A stretch of 64,000 nucleotides of DNA from Lewinellaceae bacterium (GTDB taxonomy: Bacteria; Bacteroidota; Bacteroidia; Chitinophagales; Saprospiraceae): assembly GCA_016710765.1 (NCBI GenBank), contig JADJUJ010000003.1, forward strand, positions 434,001 to 498,000, read 5' to 3'. Below the pieces are notes generated by a model, which had not been told where the DNA came from, searched no databases, and saw only the letters and a program-made list of their open reading frames with translations. Positions 47,301 to 56,887 of the stretch are shown here, in pieces. The first letter of the stretch is position 1; each line of letters opens with the position of its first letter. The position numbers and the translations under genes are program-made.

Positions 47301-47983
47301 GTGAGGGTGGTGTATTTCCGGTTGAGTTGGATGTAAACGCGGTCGAATTCCTGCAGTTGCCGGGTACTGCCATCGGGTTGGAGGGGAATGGAATTGTCGG
47401 AAATAGCCGCCCGAATGTTGAGGTCGTTGCCCAGCTTACCATCGAGCTGCAGGTTAAGGTTGGAGTTGAAAACGAGGTTCTGGCTGTTGCCGAACGACAG
47501 TCCGCGGGTGTACACCCCGCTGGAGTTAAGTCCGGTACCACCCAGCAGCGGTGTCGCAGGCTGGTAGGGCGTATAGTCAAACTCAATGGCATTGTCGCGG
47601 GAGGCTTTTCGGATGAGCACCGTATCGAGCCGGCTGAGCGAACCTGCCAGGTCGACGGGGAACACTCGGTATTGTGTTTGTATGGTCTTTAAGCCAGGGT
47701 ACATGTTGTGCAGCGCAGCAGTATCGATCAGCAAGCGCCGGTTGTATACTTGGAAAAGTGCAGAGTCGAGTAACTGCCCGTTGCTGCTGTCGCGCACTTC
47801 CAGCAAAGGCAGTGCGATGGTCAGGGTATCGAGGTCCTGACTGCTGGTGTTTGCTGGCAGAAAACGGGTGCGCAGGTTCGAAAGCGGCTGTTGGGCAACG
47901 AGCAGTCCGGGCCCCCAAAGCAGCCCCAGAAGGAGCAGGCAGGGACGAAGTATTGTAGAAACCCGGAGGAAAAATTGCTGCAT
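44371..47983 (-). CDS. SprA-like large outer-membrane beta-barrel protein (four frameshifts)
   Basis: Reconstructed length about 1200 residues. The ATG at 47983 gives a signal peptide (MQQFFLRVSTILRPCLLLLG). The N-terminal part includes GLSFGNSQNLVFNSNLNLQL, PLQPDGSTRQLQEFDRVYIQ and RFIIVLAGTEKVYIDG, then VIDYNLGEITFTQRKLITKD, patterns known from SprA and related gliding/T9SS proteins. The rest is a long beta-barrel ending in RAQVRALF with a final Phe, typical of Bam-inserted proteins. Breaks lie near 46662-46667, 46250, 45478 and 45155, all in short runs of C/G or T/A. Export via BAM is expected; the role is unknown. Confidence 0.75.
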
Positions 47984-48095
47984 GTGCTTTATGGACGCAA
48001 AAAGGGCTGCTTGTGTTGCCTGAAGAATAAAACGCGTGGCGGATGGAAAGCGATCGAAAACTTGTACTTTTATTGCCGACACGTTGCTAAAATGA

Positions 48096-48836
48096 ATGCT
48101 TATGAACTGGCTTTTCCGATTCCGCACCATGACGCTCTTGCTGGTGGTAATAATAACCAGCCAACTTCCTGCGCAAATATCCGAACATTATTACCTTATT
48201 TTTTCCGCACGCCCCGCTACGCTGAAACCATTTTCTATTGGTGGCCATGCCTTTGTTTCCTGGGGGCGGGGAGATTCCAATGAAATCAAGGCGCAGCGGA
48301 GTTTTGGGTTTTATCCCAAGCCTAAATCCAATTTGTGTGCACTGCTGTTTAAAAAAAATCCGGGCAGGGTTGAAAATGGCTTTAAAACCAATAGTCGTGG
48401 CGTGCGGGTAACCCAAATGGTGATGGAGCTTGATTCGCTGCACTGGTACGAAAGCCTGCAAACTGCAGATGTCTGGAACGGCGAGCCATACAATTTGTGG
48501 GACTATAATTGCACCGCTTATGTCGATGGCGTAGCAAAAATGGTGCATTTGAAAACACCAAGGCGTAAAACGTTGTTTGGCTTTCCAAGAGCTCCGGTCA
48601 AATACATTGAACGGCTTTGGCGCAAAAACCAGAAACGCAGTACGAAGCCCGCACGGATTTATTACGAAAATTCGGATACCAAAGTAGCCACAATTATACT
48701 GGGTCCCAACGATTTTGTCCTCAAGGGCACTCCGCCACAGGATGAAGAAACTACCAAAATAGAGAACCGGGCCAGGGTGGAAGCAGGCTTTTTTGATATT
48801 AACTTTGCCCGGAACTTTAATACAACCCGACAATAA
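48096..48836 (+). CDS. Exported protein, possibly permuted papain-like (NlpC/P60) hydrolase
   Basis: A signal peptide is present from about MNWLFRFRTMTLLLVVIITS. IGGHAFVSWGRGD holds a His and, about 100 residues later, LWDYNCTAYVDGVAK holds a Cys. The His-before-Cys order is that of circularly permuted NlpC/P60 or LRAT-like enzymes, but this is inference from short motifs. It lies divergent from the SprA-like gene (113-base gap, which must hold both promoters). Intact. Confidence 0.55.
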   Translation: MLMNWLFRFRTMTLLLVVIITSQLPAQISEHYYLIFSARPATLKPFSIGGHAFVSWGRGDSNEIKAQRSFGFYPKPKSNLCALLFKKNPGRVENGFKTNSRGVRVTQMVMELDSLHWYESLQTADVWNGEPYNLWDYNCTAYVDGVAKMVHLKTPRRKTLFGFPRAPVKYIERLWRKNQKRSTKPARIYYENSDTKVATIILGPNDFVLKGTPPQDEETTKIENRARVEAGFFDINFARNFNTTRQ

Positions 48837-48904
48837 GCCGGACTTTAGCCAAAGGTCAATAACGAATGGCTAATGCCCATCTTTGGCCCAGATTATTACC
48901 CTGC

Positions 48905-50707
48905 ATGACAACCGAACAGTTTCGTGAATTTGCTGTCACCATCCCAACCGATCCAGGTATCTACAAGTTCCTGGATACGGAAGGTGTGATTTTATACGTA
49001 GGTAAAGCTAAAAATCTTCGCAACCGGCTCAACTCGTACTTTGGCGATAAGAAGCACCAGACCTCCAAAACCAAGGCCCTTGTGCGTCATGCCGACCACA
49101 TCACGTTCACGATTGTGGAAACCGAGTACGATGCCCTTTTGCTGGAAAATACCCTGATCAAGAAGCAACAACCACGGTACAACGTGATGCTGAAAGACGA
49201 AAAGTCGCCACTTTCCTACATTTGTATCAAGCATGAGCGCTTTCCCAGGGTATTTCTTACGCGAAAAACCATCAAAGATGGGTCGCATTATTTTGGCCCC
49301 TACCTGTCCAAACAACGGGTGGCGCAGATGCTCGACCTGATCCGAAAAATTTTCCAACTGCGTACCTGCTCGCTGTATCTCTCCGAAAGCAACATCAGCA
49401 AGGGCAAGTTCAAACCCTGTTTGGAATACCACATCAAAAACTGCGCGGCGCCCTGTGTAGGGCTGGAAAGCGAGGAGGAGTACCAGGCTAAGTTGGAGCA
49501 AATCAAAAACATTCTGAAGGGCAATTTTAGCGCAGTAAAAACCCACCTAAAGGAAGAAATGCAGCGTTTTGCCGGGAATATGCAGTTCGAGCAAGCGCAA
49601 TTGATGAAGGAAAAGCTGACGCTTTTCGAAGATTATCAGGGCAAAAGCACCGTGGTGAACCCCAATATCCACGATGTGGATGTGTTTGCCATCGCTGGCG
49701 ACGAAAAGGAAGCGTATGTCAACTATTTGAAGGTGGTCAATGGCGCGGTGATCAACACCTATACCCTTACCCTTACCAAAAACCTCGACGAGGAACAGGA
49801 AACCCTGCTGCTGTATGCGATCCAGCTGCTCCGGGAAAAATTCAACAGCCTGACCCAGGAAATCATCGTACCGTTTGAGATGCTCGTGCCGGAGGCGCCG
49901 GAACTTGTGATCACAGTACCTAAGATTGGCGACAAGAAAAAACTGCTCGAGCTTTCTGAAAAAAATGTGCAATACCATCTGTTCCAGCGCAAAAAGCAGG
50001 AAATCAACAAGGCAGGAAAACAAACCCCCGCTGAGCGGATCCTCCGTACCCTACAGTCGGATTTGCACATGAGCGATGTGCCCCTGCATATCGAGTGTTT
50101 CGACAACTCCAATATTCAAGGAACGCACCCGGTTTCATCCTGTGTGGTTTTCAAGAATGCTAAGCCAGCGAAGAAGGACTACCGGCACTACAATGTAAAA
50201 TCGGTGGAAGGCCCCAACGATTTTGCTTCCATGGAGGAAGTGGTGCACCGGCGTTACAAACGGCTGCTGGAGGAAGAACAGCCGCTCCCGCAGTTGATCA
50301 TCATTGACGGTGGCAAAGGCCAGTTGTCGGCAGCCATGAAAAGCCTGAAAGCCCTCGAACTGGAAGACCGGGTGACGGTGATTGGTATCGCCAAAAAACT
50401 GGAGGAAATTTACTTCCCTGGTGATTCGGTGCCCCTGCACATCAATAAAAAATCGGAGTCGCTCAAACTGATCCAGCAAGCGCGCAACGAAGCCCACCGT
50501 TTTGCCATTACCTTTCATCGCGACCAGCGCAGCCGGGATTTTATCAAAACGGGCCTCACCGACATACCGGGCATCGGGGCGAAAACAGCTGAAAAGTTGT
50601 TGAAAGAATTTGGCTCCATGACGCGCTTGCAGGCTGCTGCGCCGGAGGCGGTTGAACAGGTCGTGGGCAAATCGGCTGCCGGGAAAATCAAAGCGTTTTT
50701 TGCGTAG
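48905..50707 (+). CDS. uvrC: Excinuclease ABC subunit C
   Basis: Nucleotide excision repair endonuclease. N-terminal GIY-YIG domain (PGIYKFLDTEGVILYVGKAK), then KPCLEYHIKNCAAPC, a UVR-like helix pair around residue 230, the RNase H-like domain with IECFDNSNIQGTHPVSSCVV and IIDGGKGQL, and a C-terminal helix-hairpin-helix (LTDIPGIGAKTAEKLL). Length 600 aa. ATG at 48905 preferred over 48866. Intact. Confidence 0.96.
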   Translation: MTTEQFREFAVTIPTDPGIYKFLDTEGVILYVGKAKNLRNRLNSYFGDKKHQTSKTKALVRHADHITFTIVETEYDALLLENTLIKKQQPRYNVMLKDEKSPLSYICIKHERFPRVFLTRKTIKDGSHYFGPYLSKQRVAQMLDLIRKIFQLRTCSLYLSESNISKGKFKPCLEYHIKNCAAPCVGLESEEEYQAKLEQIKNILKGNFSAVKTHLKEEMQRFAGNMQFEQAQLMKEKLTLFEDYQGKSTVVNPNIHDVDVFAIAGDEKEAYVNYLKVVNGAVINTYTLTLTKNLDEEQETLLLYAIQLLREKFNSLTQEIIVPFEMLVPEAPELVITVPKIGDKKKLLELSEKNVQYHLFQRKKQEINKAGKQTPAERILRTLQSDLHMSDVPLHIECFDNSNIQGTHPVSSCVVFKNAKPAKKDYRHYNVKSVEGPNDFASMEEVVHRRYKRLLEEEQPLPQLIIIDGGKGQLSAAMKSLKALELEDRVTVIGIAKKLEEIYFPGDSVPLHINKKSESLKLIQQARNEAHRFAITFHRDQRSRDFIKTGLTDIPGIGAKTAEKLLKEFGSMTRLQAAAPEAVEQVVGKSAAGKIKAFFA

Positions 50708-50879
50708 AGGGGAATGACAGGATCGGCAGGATTTTTCAGGATAAAAAAAGATTTTTTTTCGATTTTAGAAAGTAGAATCGACTTTCAGTAAATACCCTAA
50801 ATCGTTATTGCCATTTACAGTCAGGTGTAAAATCACCGATCCTGTTATTCCCCTCTACCAAGAAAAAAATCCTGTCATT
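50708..50879. repeat. Intergenic inverted repeat GGGGAATGACAGGATCGG
   Basis: GGGGAATGACAGGATCGG at about 50709-50726 pairs with CCGATCCTGTTATTCCCC at about 50838-50855; the TTTTTTCAGGATAAAA motif in the middle recurs after hppA. REP-like element; may terminate both convergent genes. Confidence 0.6.
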
Positions 50880-51881
50880 CTAGTCAAAATCAATCTCCGT
50901 ATTGTCGCCAATGTTCAGGCTGAGGTTCATGCCGCGGATGGTAGCATCGGAACCGATAACGGAGTGTTTGAGCACCACTTCTTCCAGGGCGGCAAAATTG
51001 CCGATGATGCTGTCTTTTATAATGGCGTGGTTGATGCTGGCATTGTTGCCCACGGTGACGTGCGGGCCAATGATGCTGTTGCTGATCTGGCAATCGGTAC
51101 CGATGGCCACCGGATGGATGAAGATGGTGTTTTCAAATTCCGGAAGCCCGAACATGTCGGAGGCGTAGCCGCGTTGGGAGAGCAACATGGCATTGGTTTC
51201 AAGGAGCACCTCCTTACGGCCACAGTCGAACCAGTTGTTGACCGGGATGGCTTGCATGCGGATGCCCTGCTCGAGCATGTACTGCAACGCGTCGGTGAGC
51301 TGGATTTCTCCAACCGTTCGGATATCATTGTCGATATGGTGCTGTATGGCCGCCAGCAGGCTTTTAACCTCCTTGATTTTGTACAAGCCAACGATGGCCA
51401 GGTTCGATTTTGGGATGCGTGGTTTTTCCACCATGCGCAGCACTTGCAAATCGCTGTCTACTTCGGCGACGCCAAATTCCCGGGGTTCGGCCACTTTTTT
51501 GACGCCCAGGCAAGTATCGGGGCAGTCGAGCATCTGTTGCAAATCAACATCAAAGATGGTATCGCCAAAAGCCACAATGATTTCGTCTTCGTTGCGAATG
51601 ACATCCTGGGCCGACCAAATCGCATGGCCGGAACCCTCGCGGTATTCCTGGTAAACGAAATGGGTTTTCAAATCCGGGTAACGCTCCTCAATGAAATCGC
51701 GCACCTTATCGCCCAGATAACCGATCACAAACACGAAGTCGCGCAGTCCCGCCTCAACCAGATTGTCGATGATAAAACAAATGATAGGTTTCCCTGCCAC
51801 GGGCATCAGGGGCTTGGGTTGGGTATAGGTGTGGGGGCGGAGGCGTGTGCCGGCCCCGGCTACCGGGATCACGACTTTCAT
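50880..51881 (-). CDS. Sugar-1-phosphate nucleotidyltransferase
   Basis: GT-A-like nucleotidyl transferase with VIPVAGAGTRLRPHTYTQPK and KPLMPVAGKP, then VAFGDTIF (metal Asp) and the left-handed beta-helix C-terminus (IFIHPVAIGTDCQISNSIIG and following hexapeptides). It belongs to the RmlA/GlmU-like group that activates a sugar for nucleotide-sugar synthesis; the sugar cannot be told. Length 333 aa, intact. Confidence 0.85.
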   Translation of the reverse strand: MKVVIPVAGAGTRLRPHTYTQPKPLMPVAGKPIICFIIDNLVEAGLRDFVFVIGYLGDKVRDFIEERYPDLKTHFVYQEYREGSGHAIWSAQDVIRNEDEIIVAFGDTIFDVDLQQMLDCPDTCLGVKKVAEPREFGVAEVDSDLQVLRMVEKPRIPKSNLAIVGLYKIKEVKSLLAAIQHHIDNDIRTVGEIQLTDALQYMLEQGIRMQAIPVNNWFDCGRKEVLLETNAMLLSQRGYASDMFGLPEFENTIFIHPVAIGTDCQISNSIIGPHVTVGNNASINHAIIKDSIIGNFAALEEVVLKHSVIGSDATIRGMNLSLNIGDNTEIDFD

Positions 51882-52051
51882 GGCGGGCGGAATGGTTATA
51901 GCCCAAAGGTAGGTGAAAAGCGGAATTGTTCAAGTTGTTTACACATACTTCGTTTGGGAGGTAGGGTAAATGCTGTAATTTAGCGATGTTTACCGTCCGT
52001 TTTATCCCTGGTGATAACGACGGCTTCTGATGTTTATAAAACTTTGCTCGC

Positions 52052-52264
52052 ATGAATGCCGTTTTTCCGTTGCAGTACGCTGCTTTCACCTTTGTTGCCA
52101 TGCTGATGATCCAGTATACCATCCCTTAATACCTGCTGGTCGGCGGGGGGCTGCTGGCGGGTTTTTTCCTTTGGAAAACCAGCGACGATCGCGCCCTGGC
52201 TTTTGGTTTGATGATTGGTAGCGCTGCATTTGGGATTTTTGCTTATTTTTTCGGCAATGTTTGA
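52052..52264 (+). pseudogene. Small membrane protein with an in-frame stop codon
   Basis: Seventy codons from the ATG at 52052 read as MNAVFPLQYAAFTFVAMLMI, then a TAA at 52127-52129, then YLLVGGGLLAGFFLWKTSDD and LMIGSAAFGIFAYFFGNV. Both sides are hydrophobic and look like one small protein with two or three helices. No start is evident after the stop. Not a homopolymer indel. Confidence 0.5.
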
Positions 52265-52311
52265 TTCATTCTGTCGTTTCAAGCGCGACTAAATTTTAAA
52301 ATCCAGTCACT

Positions 52312-52929
52312 ATGAGAAAGCTGAACTGGTTGGCCATTTTGCTTTTTGTCCCAATGCTCGCTTTGGGACAGGCAGAACTCAATCGCGGCACCGTCCGCTA
52401 TGAAATGGTAGGTATGACGGCCGGTGGCGCCGACGATCCTTCCATCTTTACCATTTATTTTGCGCCTGGCATTGCCTCCACGGTGCTCTCCATGCCCAGT
52501 GGTGAAGAAGCACTTTCGGTGCTTTACAATTACCAGGAAAACAGGGCCTACATGATCTTTCGGGAAAAACGTAAATCCCTGGTTACGCCGGTTACTTTGG
52601 AAGAATTGTCGGTCGCGGGCGCTGAATTTGAAGATTATGTGGCGGAAAACATCAAGTCGAAAGGCAAAACCATTTTGGGCTATCCCTGCCGGGAAGTCCG
52701 AATTCGCCTGGTGGATGGAGCCGCATCTTCTCAACGCGTACATGCCTGGGTAACCGATGATATTCATACCCCTTGCCGTATTGCCAACGGATTGGAAAGT
52801 CTGTTGGGTGGCTTCCCATTGGAAATTACCTTTAACATGGGATCGGGAGCCCAGGGCGACCAGGTGGTATACAAGGCAGTGGACATTAGTCCGGCCGTAA
52901 ATGCCGACATGCTTAAATTGCCGGAGTAA
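52312..52929 (+). CDS. Exported DUF4412/GLPGLI-like protein
   Basis: Signal peptide (MRKLNWLAILLFVPMLALG). The domain starts with GTVRYEMVGMTAG, and the repeated K..ILGYPCREVRI and AWVTDDIHTP (near residues 120-150) resemble the DUF4412 family. Function unknown. Intact. Confidence 0.7.
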   Translation: MRKLNWLAILLFVPMLALGQAELNRGTVRYEMVGMTAGGADDPSIFTIYFAPGIASTVLSMPSGEEALSVLYNYQENRAYMIFREKRKSLVTPVTLEELSVAGAEFEDYVAENIKSKGKTILGYPCREVRIRLVDGAASSQRVHAWVTDDIHTPCRIANGLESLLGGFPLEITFNMGSGAQGDQVVYKAVDISPAVNADMLKLPE

Positions 52930-53122
52930 TTTGGCAACTCCGATACTCGGCCTCGTTGCAACAGCCACCCTTTTCCGTACTGCGAATTTGCCCGTTTGCC
53001 TTGAAAGTGCTCCTTTTCAGGGGTTATGGTGTTTTTTTTTAACCTGGCAAGTTGTAATTTAAAATATTTTGTTTTAAATTCGCCTTTGGTTTCAACTTTT
53101 TTGTTCACCTAAAACTGTTATT

Positions 53123-53550
53123 ATGCAAAGGAAAACCAACTGGCTGGCAATTGTCGTTGCCGCACTTGTCTCATTTTTTATTGGATTTCTTTGGTATGGC
53201 CTGCTTTTCCAGAATGCCTGGATGGAAGGAAACTACATCACCATGGAAGGCGAAAAAATGTTTAAAAACGGGGTGGAGATGCCCATGTCGTTTGCACCCA
53301 TGATCGTTAATACCATCGCGATGATTTTTTATGCCATTGTGATGGATTGGGTGCTGGGCCGTATGGGCATCCAAACCTGGATGGAAGGCGCCAAAGTCGG
53401 CGCGGTGTTGGGCCTGTTGATGGTCGTGGGTATTCTAACCGGCAACATGTTTGCGGCAATCCCATGAGTCTGGTAATGGTAGATGGTTCTTATTCCCTTG
53501 TGCTCTTTACGCTTATTGGCGCCATTATTGGTGGCTGGACGAAGAAGTAG
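53123..53550 (+). CDS. DUF1761-type membrane protein (frameshift)
   Basis: Three to four hydrophobic segments (WLAIVVAALVSFFIGFLWYG, IVNTIAMIFYAIVMDWVLG, GAVLGLLMVVGILTGNMF, YSLVLFTLIGAIIGG) and the sequence FFIGFLWYG of DUF1761. The frame breaks at 53456-53458; one more A gives GNMFAANPMSLVMVDGSYSL, joining the final segment that ends GAIIGGWTKK. Intact otherwise. Terminator follows. Confidence 0.8.
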
Positions 53551-53560
53551 TATGAAAAAC

Positions 53561-53603
53561 AAACAAGCGCCAACCGGGGTATCCCGGTTGGCGCTTGTTT
53601 TGC
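53561..53603 (+). terminator. Strong rho-independent terminator
   Basis: ACAAGCGCCAACCGGG (53563-53578) pairs with CCCGGTTGGCGCTTGT (53583-53598) around GTAT, then a T-run. Twelve bases after the DUF1761 stop; it could work in both directions. Confidence 0.9.
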
Positions 53604-53699
53604 TCAATTTCAAGTTTGTTAGATCTATGGTTGGCAAGGCAAGGGTATATTTTTGGTGCCTAAACAGCCTCCTTCAGGCTTACCTTGGTGCTTTGCCCA

Positions 53700-54489
53700 C
53701 TAGTTTTTTCGAACGACTTCTTCCGCTACCTTTCCATTTTCATAGACGACCATCCCCGTCACGGCTGATTGATCGTTAAGGATAAACTCAAAGCTCAGGT
53801 CGCGTTCCGTGAAGAAAACTGGGTCTCGGTTTCTGGGAAACAACACAAAACTAAGGTTCTCCACTCTCTGAGGAGGAGGGTGCCATATTCGCGCTCGACG
53901 GTAATGGTTCCCGATTGTGGCCCTTCGTACGTGCCGGCGTACAGGTCGAGGGTGCTGTGGGGTAGGGTGATGGCCTTGCGCGTTCCGGGGGCACTGGCGG
54001 CGGGTGCATGATCAAAACTGAGGATGCGCGACATTTTCCAGGCGCCGTCCTCTAAAATCCACAGGTGTGTATATTTTGCTATACCCGTCCGCTGCTCGGG
54101 TTTATCATCCTCTTGTTGGTAAAAATAGTGTTCTCCCAACAAGATGGCGCCATAAGGCACCTTGTCTTTCATCATAGGATAAACTTCTGCGGAGCCGGGG
54201 ACGGCTTCCCTGCGCACCCGGGAATTCGGGTTATCACATAGGTTTTTTTGCGTAGTCACCAACATACTTTCCAGCCCCAGGGTAATGCCGCCTTTATCAT
54301 GGTAAACTCGAGATCACTTGCAAGAAATGGCTTCATGCCACTGGTGTCGCAGCGGTTGTATGCCTCCCAAAATAGGCTGTCGTTGTTGAAAATAATGGCG
54401 GAAAGTTCTGTTTCGCTGGTTTGGGCCTGCAAAGTGCTAAAGGGCAGCAGCGAAAGAAAACTGATCAAAAAAACAATAGGTCGAAGCAT
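53700..54489 (-). CDS. NTF2-like exported protein with C-terminal DUF3471-like domain (two frameshifts)
   Basis: Starts with a signal peptide (MLRPIVFLISFLSLLPFSTL). The first break, T-run at 54298-54300, joins DLEFYHDKGGITLGLESM to MLVTTQKNLCDNPN. A second near 53865-53868 joins YGTLLLQRVENLSFVLFPRN to RDPVFFTERDLSFEFI, ending at TAG (53700-53702). The first domain is SnoaL/NTF2-like; the second (LDLYAGTYEGPQSGTITVER...GMVVYENGKVAEEVVRKN) resembles the DUF3471-type beta domain often attached to beta-lactamase-like proteins. Confidence 0.7.
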
Positions 54490-54598
54490 TGGTTGCTGGT
54501 GGGTTTAGGTAGACGTTTGCCAAAAGTCGTTGATGCTCGATCTGCCGCGCAGTTATAAGTTGCAGCCAAAGACCAATGCCCAAAGGCTATTGCCTTGT

Positions 54599-54982
54599 TT
54601 ATGTTGCCTTTACAAAACGAATGGAAAGCGAATTTACACAATGCCGGGTGTTTTTTGCGGTCATGCGTTCTCCTTCGAAAACATGCCCCAGGTGGCCATC
54701 ACAGTTGGTACAAATAATTTCCACGCGTCGCATCCCAAAACTAACATCTGTTTTGCGCAATACAGCACCGGGGATCTCATCGTCAAAGGACGGCCATCCG
54801 CAGCCGGAGTCAAATTTGTCGGAGGAATGGTACAAGGGGGCGTTGCATCTTCTGCAGATAAACATGCCTTTTTCATGGTGATTCCAATACTCCCCGGTAA
54901 AGGCGGGTTCTGTGCCTTTTTGTGCAATCACCTGCGCTTCCTCGGGGGTGAGCGCATTCCAGTTTTCTTTGTTGTCTGCCAT
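54599..54982 (-). CDS. msrB: Peptide-methionine (R)-S-oxide reductase
   Basis: Repairs methionine-R-sulfoxide. ATG at 54982 gives the normal 127-residue enzyme. Zinc cysteines are C43/C46 (ICRRCNAP) and C91/C94 (ICTNCDGHLGHVF); the catalytic Cys115 is in TRHCVNSLSI and Cys61 is in SGCGWPSF. No signal peptide, so cytoplasmic. The -7 box TAATTTTG lies 27 bases upstream (55009-55016). Intact. Confidence 0.95.
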   Translation of the reverse strand: MADNKENWNALTPEEAQVIAQKGTEPAFTGEYWNHHEKGMFICRRCNAPLYHSSDKFDSGCGWPSFDDEIPGAVLRKTDVSFGMRRVEIICTNCDGHLGHVFEGERMTAKNTRHCVNSLSIRFVKAT

Positions 54983-55008
54983 ATTCAATGCAATGATCTG
55001 GTGCAATC

Positions 55009-55016
55009 CAAAATTA
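55009..55016 (-). promoter_or_regulatory. -7 box for msrB
   Basis: Minus strand TAATTTTG, perfect match to TAnnTTTG, 27 bases from the ATG. Confidence 0.6.
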
Positions 55017-55126
55017 GCGGCCAGAAAGGTAAGATAATTGCTGTATAACAACAATTCAGGCGGGCTTGTTGTGAAAGCAAGCACCAACATTTTTATTAAA
55101 AACAGCGTAACTTGCAGGCAAAATCG

Positions 55127-56817
55127 ATGACTATGAGGAACCTGATCCTTCTCTTGTGCATGCTGGCTGGACAACGCCTGGCAGCAATTCCGGCGTACGA
55201 CTTCTCCGTCACCGACTCCGATGGCAATACCCACGAACTATACGCCGACTACATCAACCAGGGGAAGGCCGTGGTGATCGAGTTCTTTTTCACTACCTGC
55301 CCGCCGTGCGCCACCCATGCACCCTACTACCAAACGCTGTACACCCAAATGAAGCAGCAGTTTGCCGGAAATGTGGAGTTTTTTCTGGTCACTACCCTCG
55401 TTTTTGACACCAATGCCAAGGTGGCTACTTATAAAACCAATAAGGGCCTGACCATGCCCGGTATTGGTACCGACGGTAACTCACAGGATATTCTCGAAGA
55501 GTTTCAAAGTGGAACTTACGGCTTGTTTTACGCCACCCCCACCTTTGTGGTGATTGCGCCCTACAGTGGCGAGGTGTTTTACGATATCCGGGAAATTACA
55601 CCCCAGGCAACGATGGACAAAATTGCCATCCTCACCACCCACTTGCTGCAGCCTCCCCAACCGAATGCTTTGTGCGATGTACTTACCCCGCTTGGGGATG
55701 GTATAGCCAACGTTCAAATGCATGTTGATGCCACCAATCTCGATACCTCCTTTGCTGTCGATGGGCAGTATAATCTCGCAAATTTTCCTGCGTTGCAAAA
55801 CAACTATCCCTACAATTTCTGGGCATCGCGCAACGATAATTACCTCAACGGGGTATCTACCTATGACCTGGTGCTTATTGCCAAACATATCCTGGGACTG
55901 GAACCCCTGAACGCTGCCTGAAACGCACAGCAGCCGACGCCAACAGCTCGGGGTCGATTACCACCTTTGATATTGTTGAACTGCGCAAACTGATTCTGGG
56001 CATTTATTCCGAGCTGCCGGCTGCCAAATCCTGGGTGTTTGAGCCGGATACAGCCTGGGACATTAATGGTTATTGCGGTAATTTTATGGGGATCAAAGTT
56101 GGCGATGTAAATGGAACTGCTATTGCAGACAGTTATACGCAGGCTGACGACCGTAGCCCGGACACTTTTTTTGAATTGTCCGATAAATCGCTTCTTGCTA
56201 ATACCGTACAACAGCTGGCCATTCGGCTCCCATCAGTATCAGCGCTCAATGGTTTTCAGGCGGCATTTACGGTTGACCCCCAATTGCTCGAAGTAGTTGA
56301 TGTTCAGGCGCCGATGCTGCCTGACTTTACTCCCGACAATTATTTTTACGACCCTGCCTCCGGGGCTTTGCGGTTCAGCTGGAGCCAGGCCGCCGCACAA
56401 GCGCTCCCTTTTGGCGCTGAAATCGTACTTGTCCTCAGGACGAAAGCAGCTGCGCAGGTGGCACAAGCTCTGAGCCTCGACAGCCGTAGCCTTCCTGCAG
56501 AACTGTATGCCGAGGCTGAATCCAAGGCACAGGCAATTGGCTTGCATTGGACTGCTCCTGACGCTGCAACAGGCAACGCTGCTGTTTACCCTAATCCAGC
56601 AAGTGGATCGTTTTGGGTGCAGATAACATCCGCTAACAATGTTCAGGAACCTTCCCTGAGCCTGGTAGATGCACTCGGACGCCGTTGCTTTGAACAGCGC
56701 GGAAGCCTGCAGGCAGGTTACAACCAGCTGGAATTTACCCCCGGGCATCTTGCAAGGGGCTGGTATACGGTGCTGATGGACGGTAAGGTACTCGGAAGAT
56801 TGCTTTGGCAGCCTTAG
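55127..56817 (+). CDS. Secreted thioredoxin-dockerin protein with T9SS tail (frameshift)
   Basis: Begins MTMRNLILLLCMLAGQRLAA, a signal peptide. A thioredoxin-like domain (DFSVTDSDGNTHELY, EFFFTTCPPCATHAPYY with CPPC) is followed by two dockerin-type repeats (STYDLVLIAKHILGLEP, and TFDIVELRKLILGIYS), and a T9SS tail (VYPNPASGSFWVQI, ARGWYTVLMDGKVL). The frame breaks in the C-run at 55917-55920; one more C gives NAALKRTAADANSSGSITTF. Secreted redoxins with dockerins are unusual outside cellulosome-like assemblies; no cohesin is visible in the window. Confidence 0.8.
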
Positions 56818-56874
56818 GCTATTTTTGCCAAATCAAATTTTACAAAAGCCTTACGTTTTACCCTTTTTCCAAAT

Positions 56875-56882
56875 TACCTTTG
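56875..56882 (+). promoter_or_regulatory. -7 box upstream of the GT2 gene
   Basis: TACCTTTG, matching TAnnTTTG, only 5 bases before the ATG at 56888. If used, the transcript would be nearly leaderless; no good alternative was seen. Confidence 0.35.
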
Positions 56883-56887
56883 TTGCG

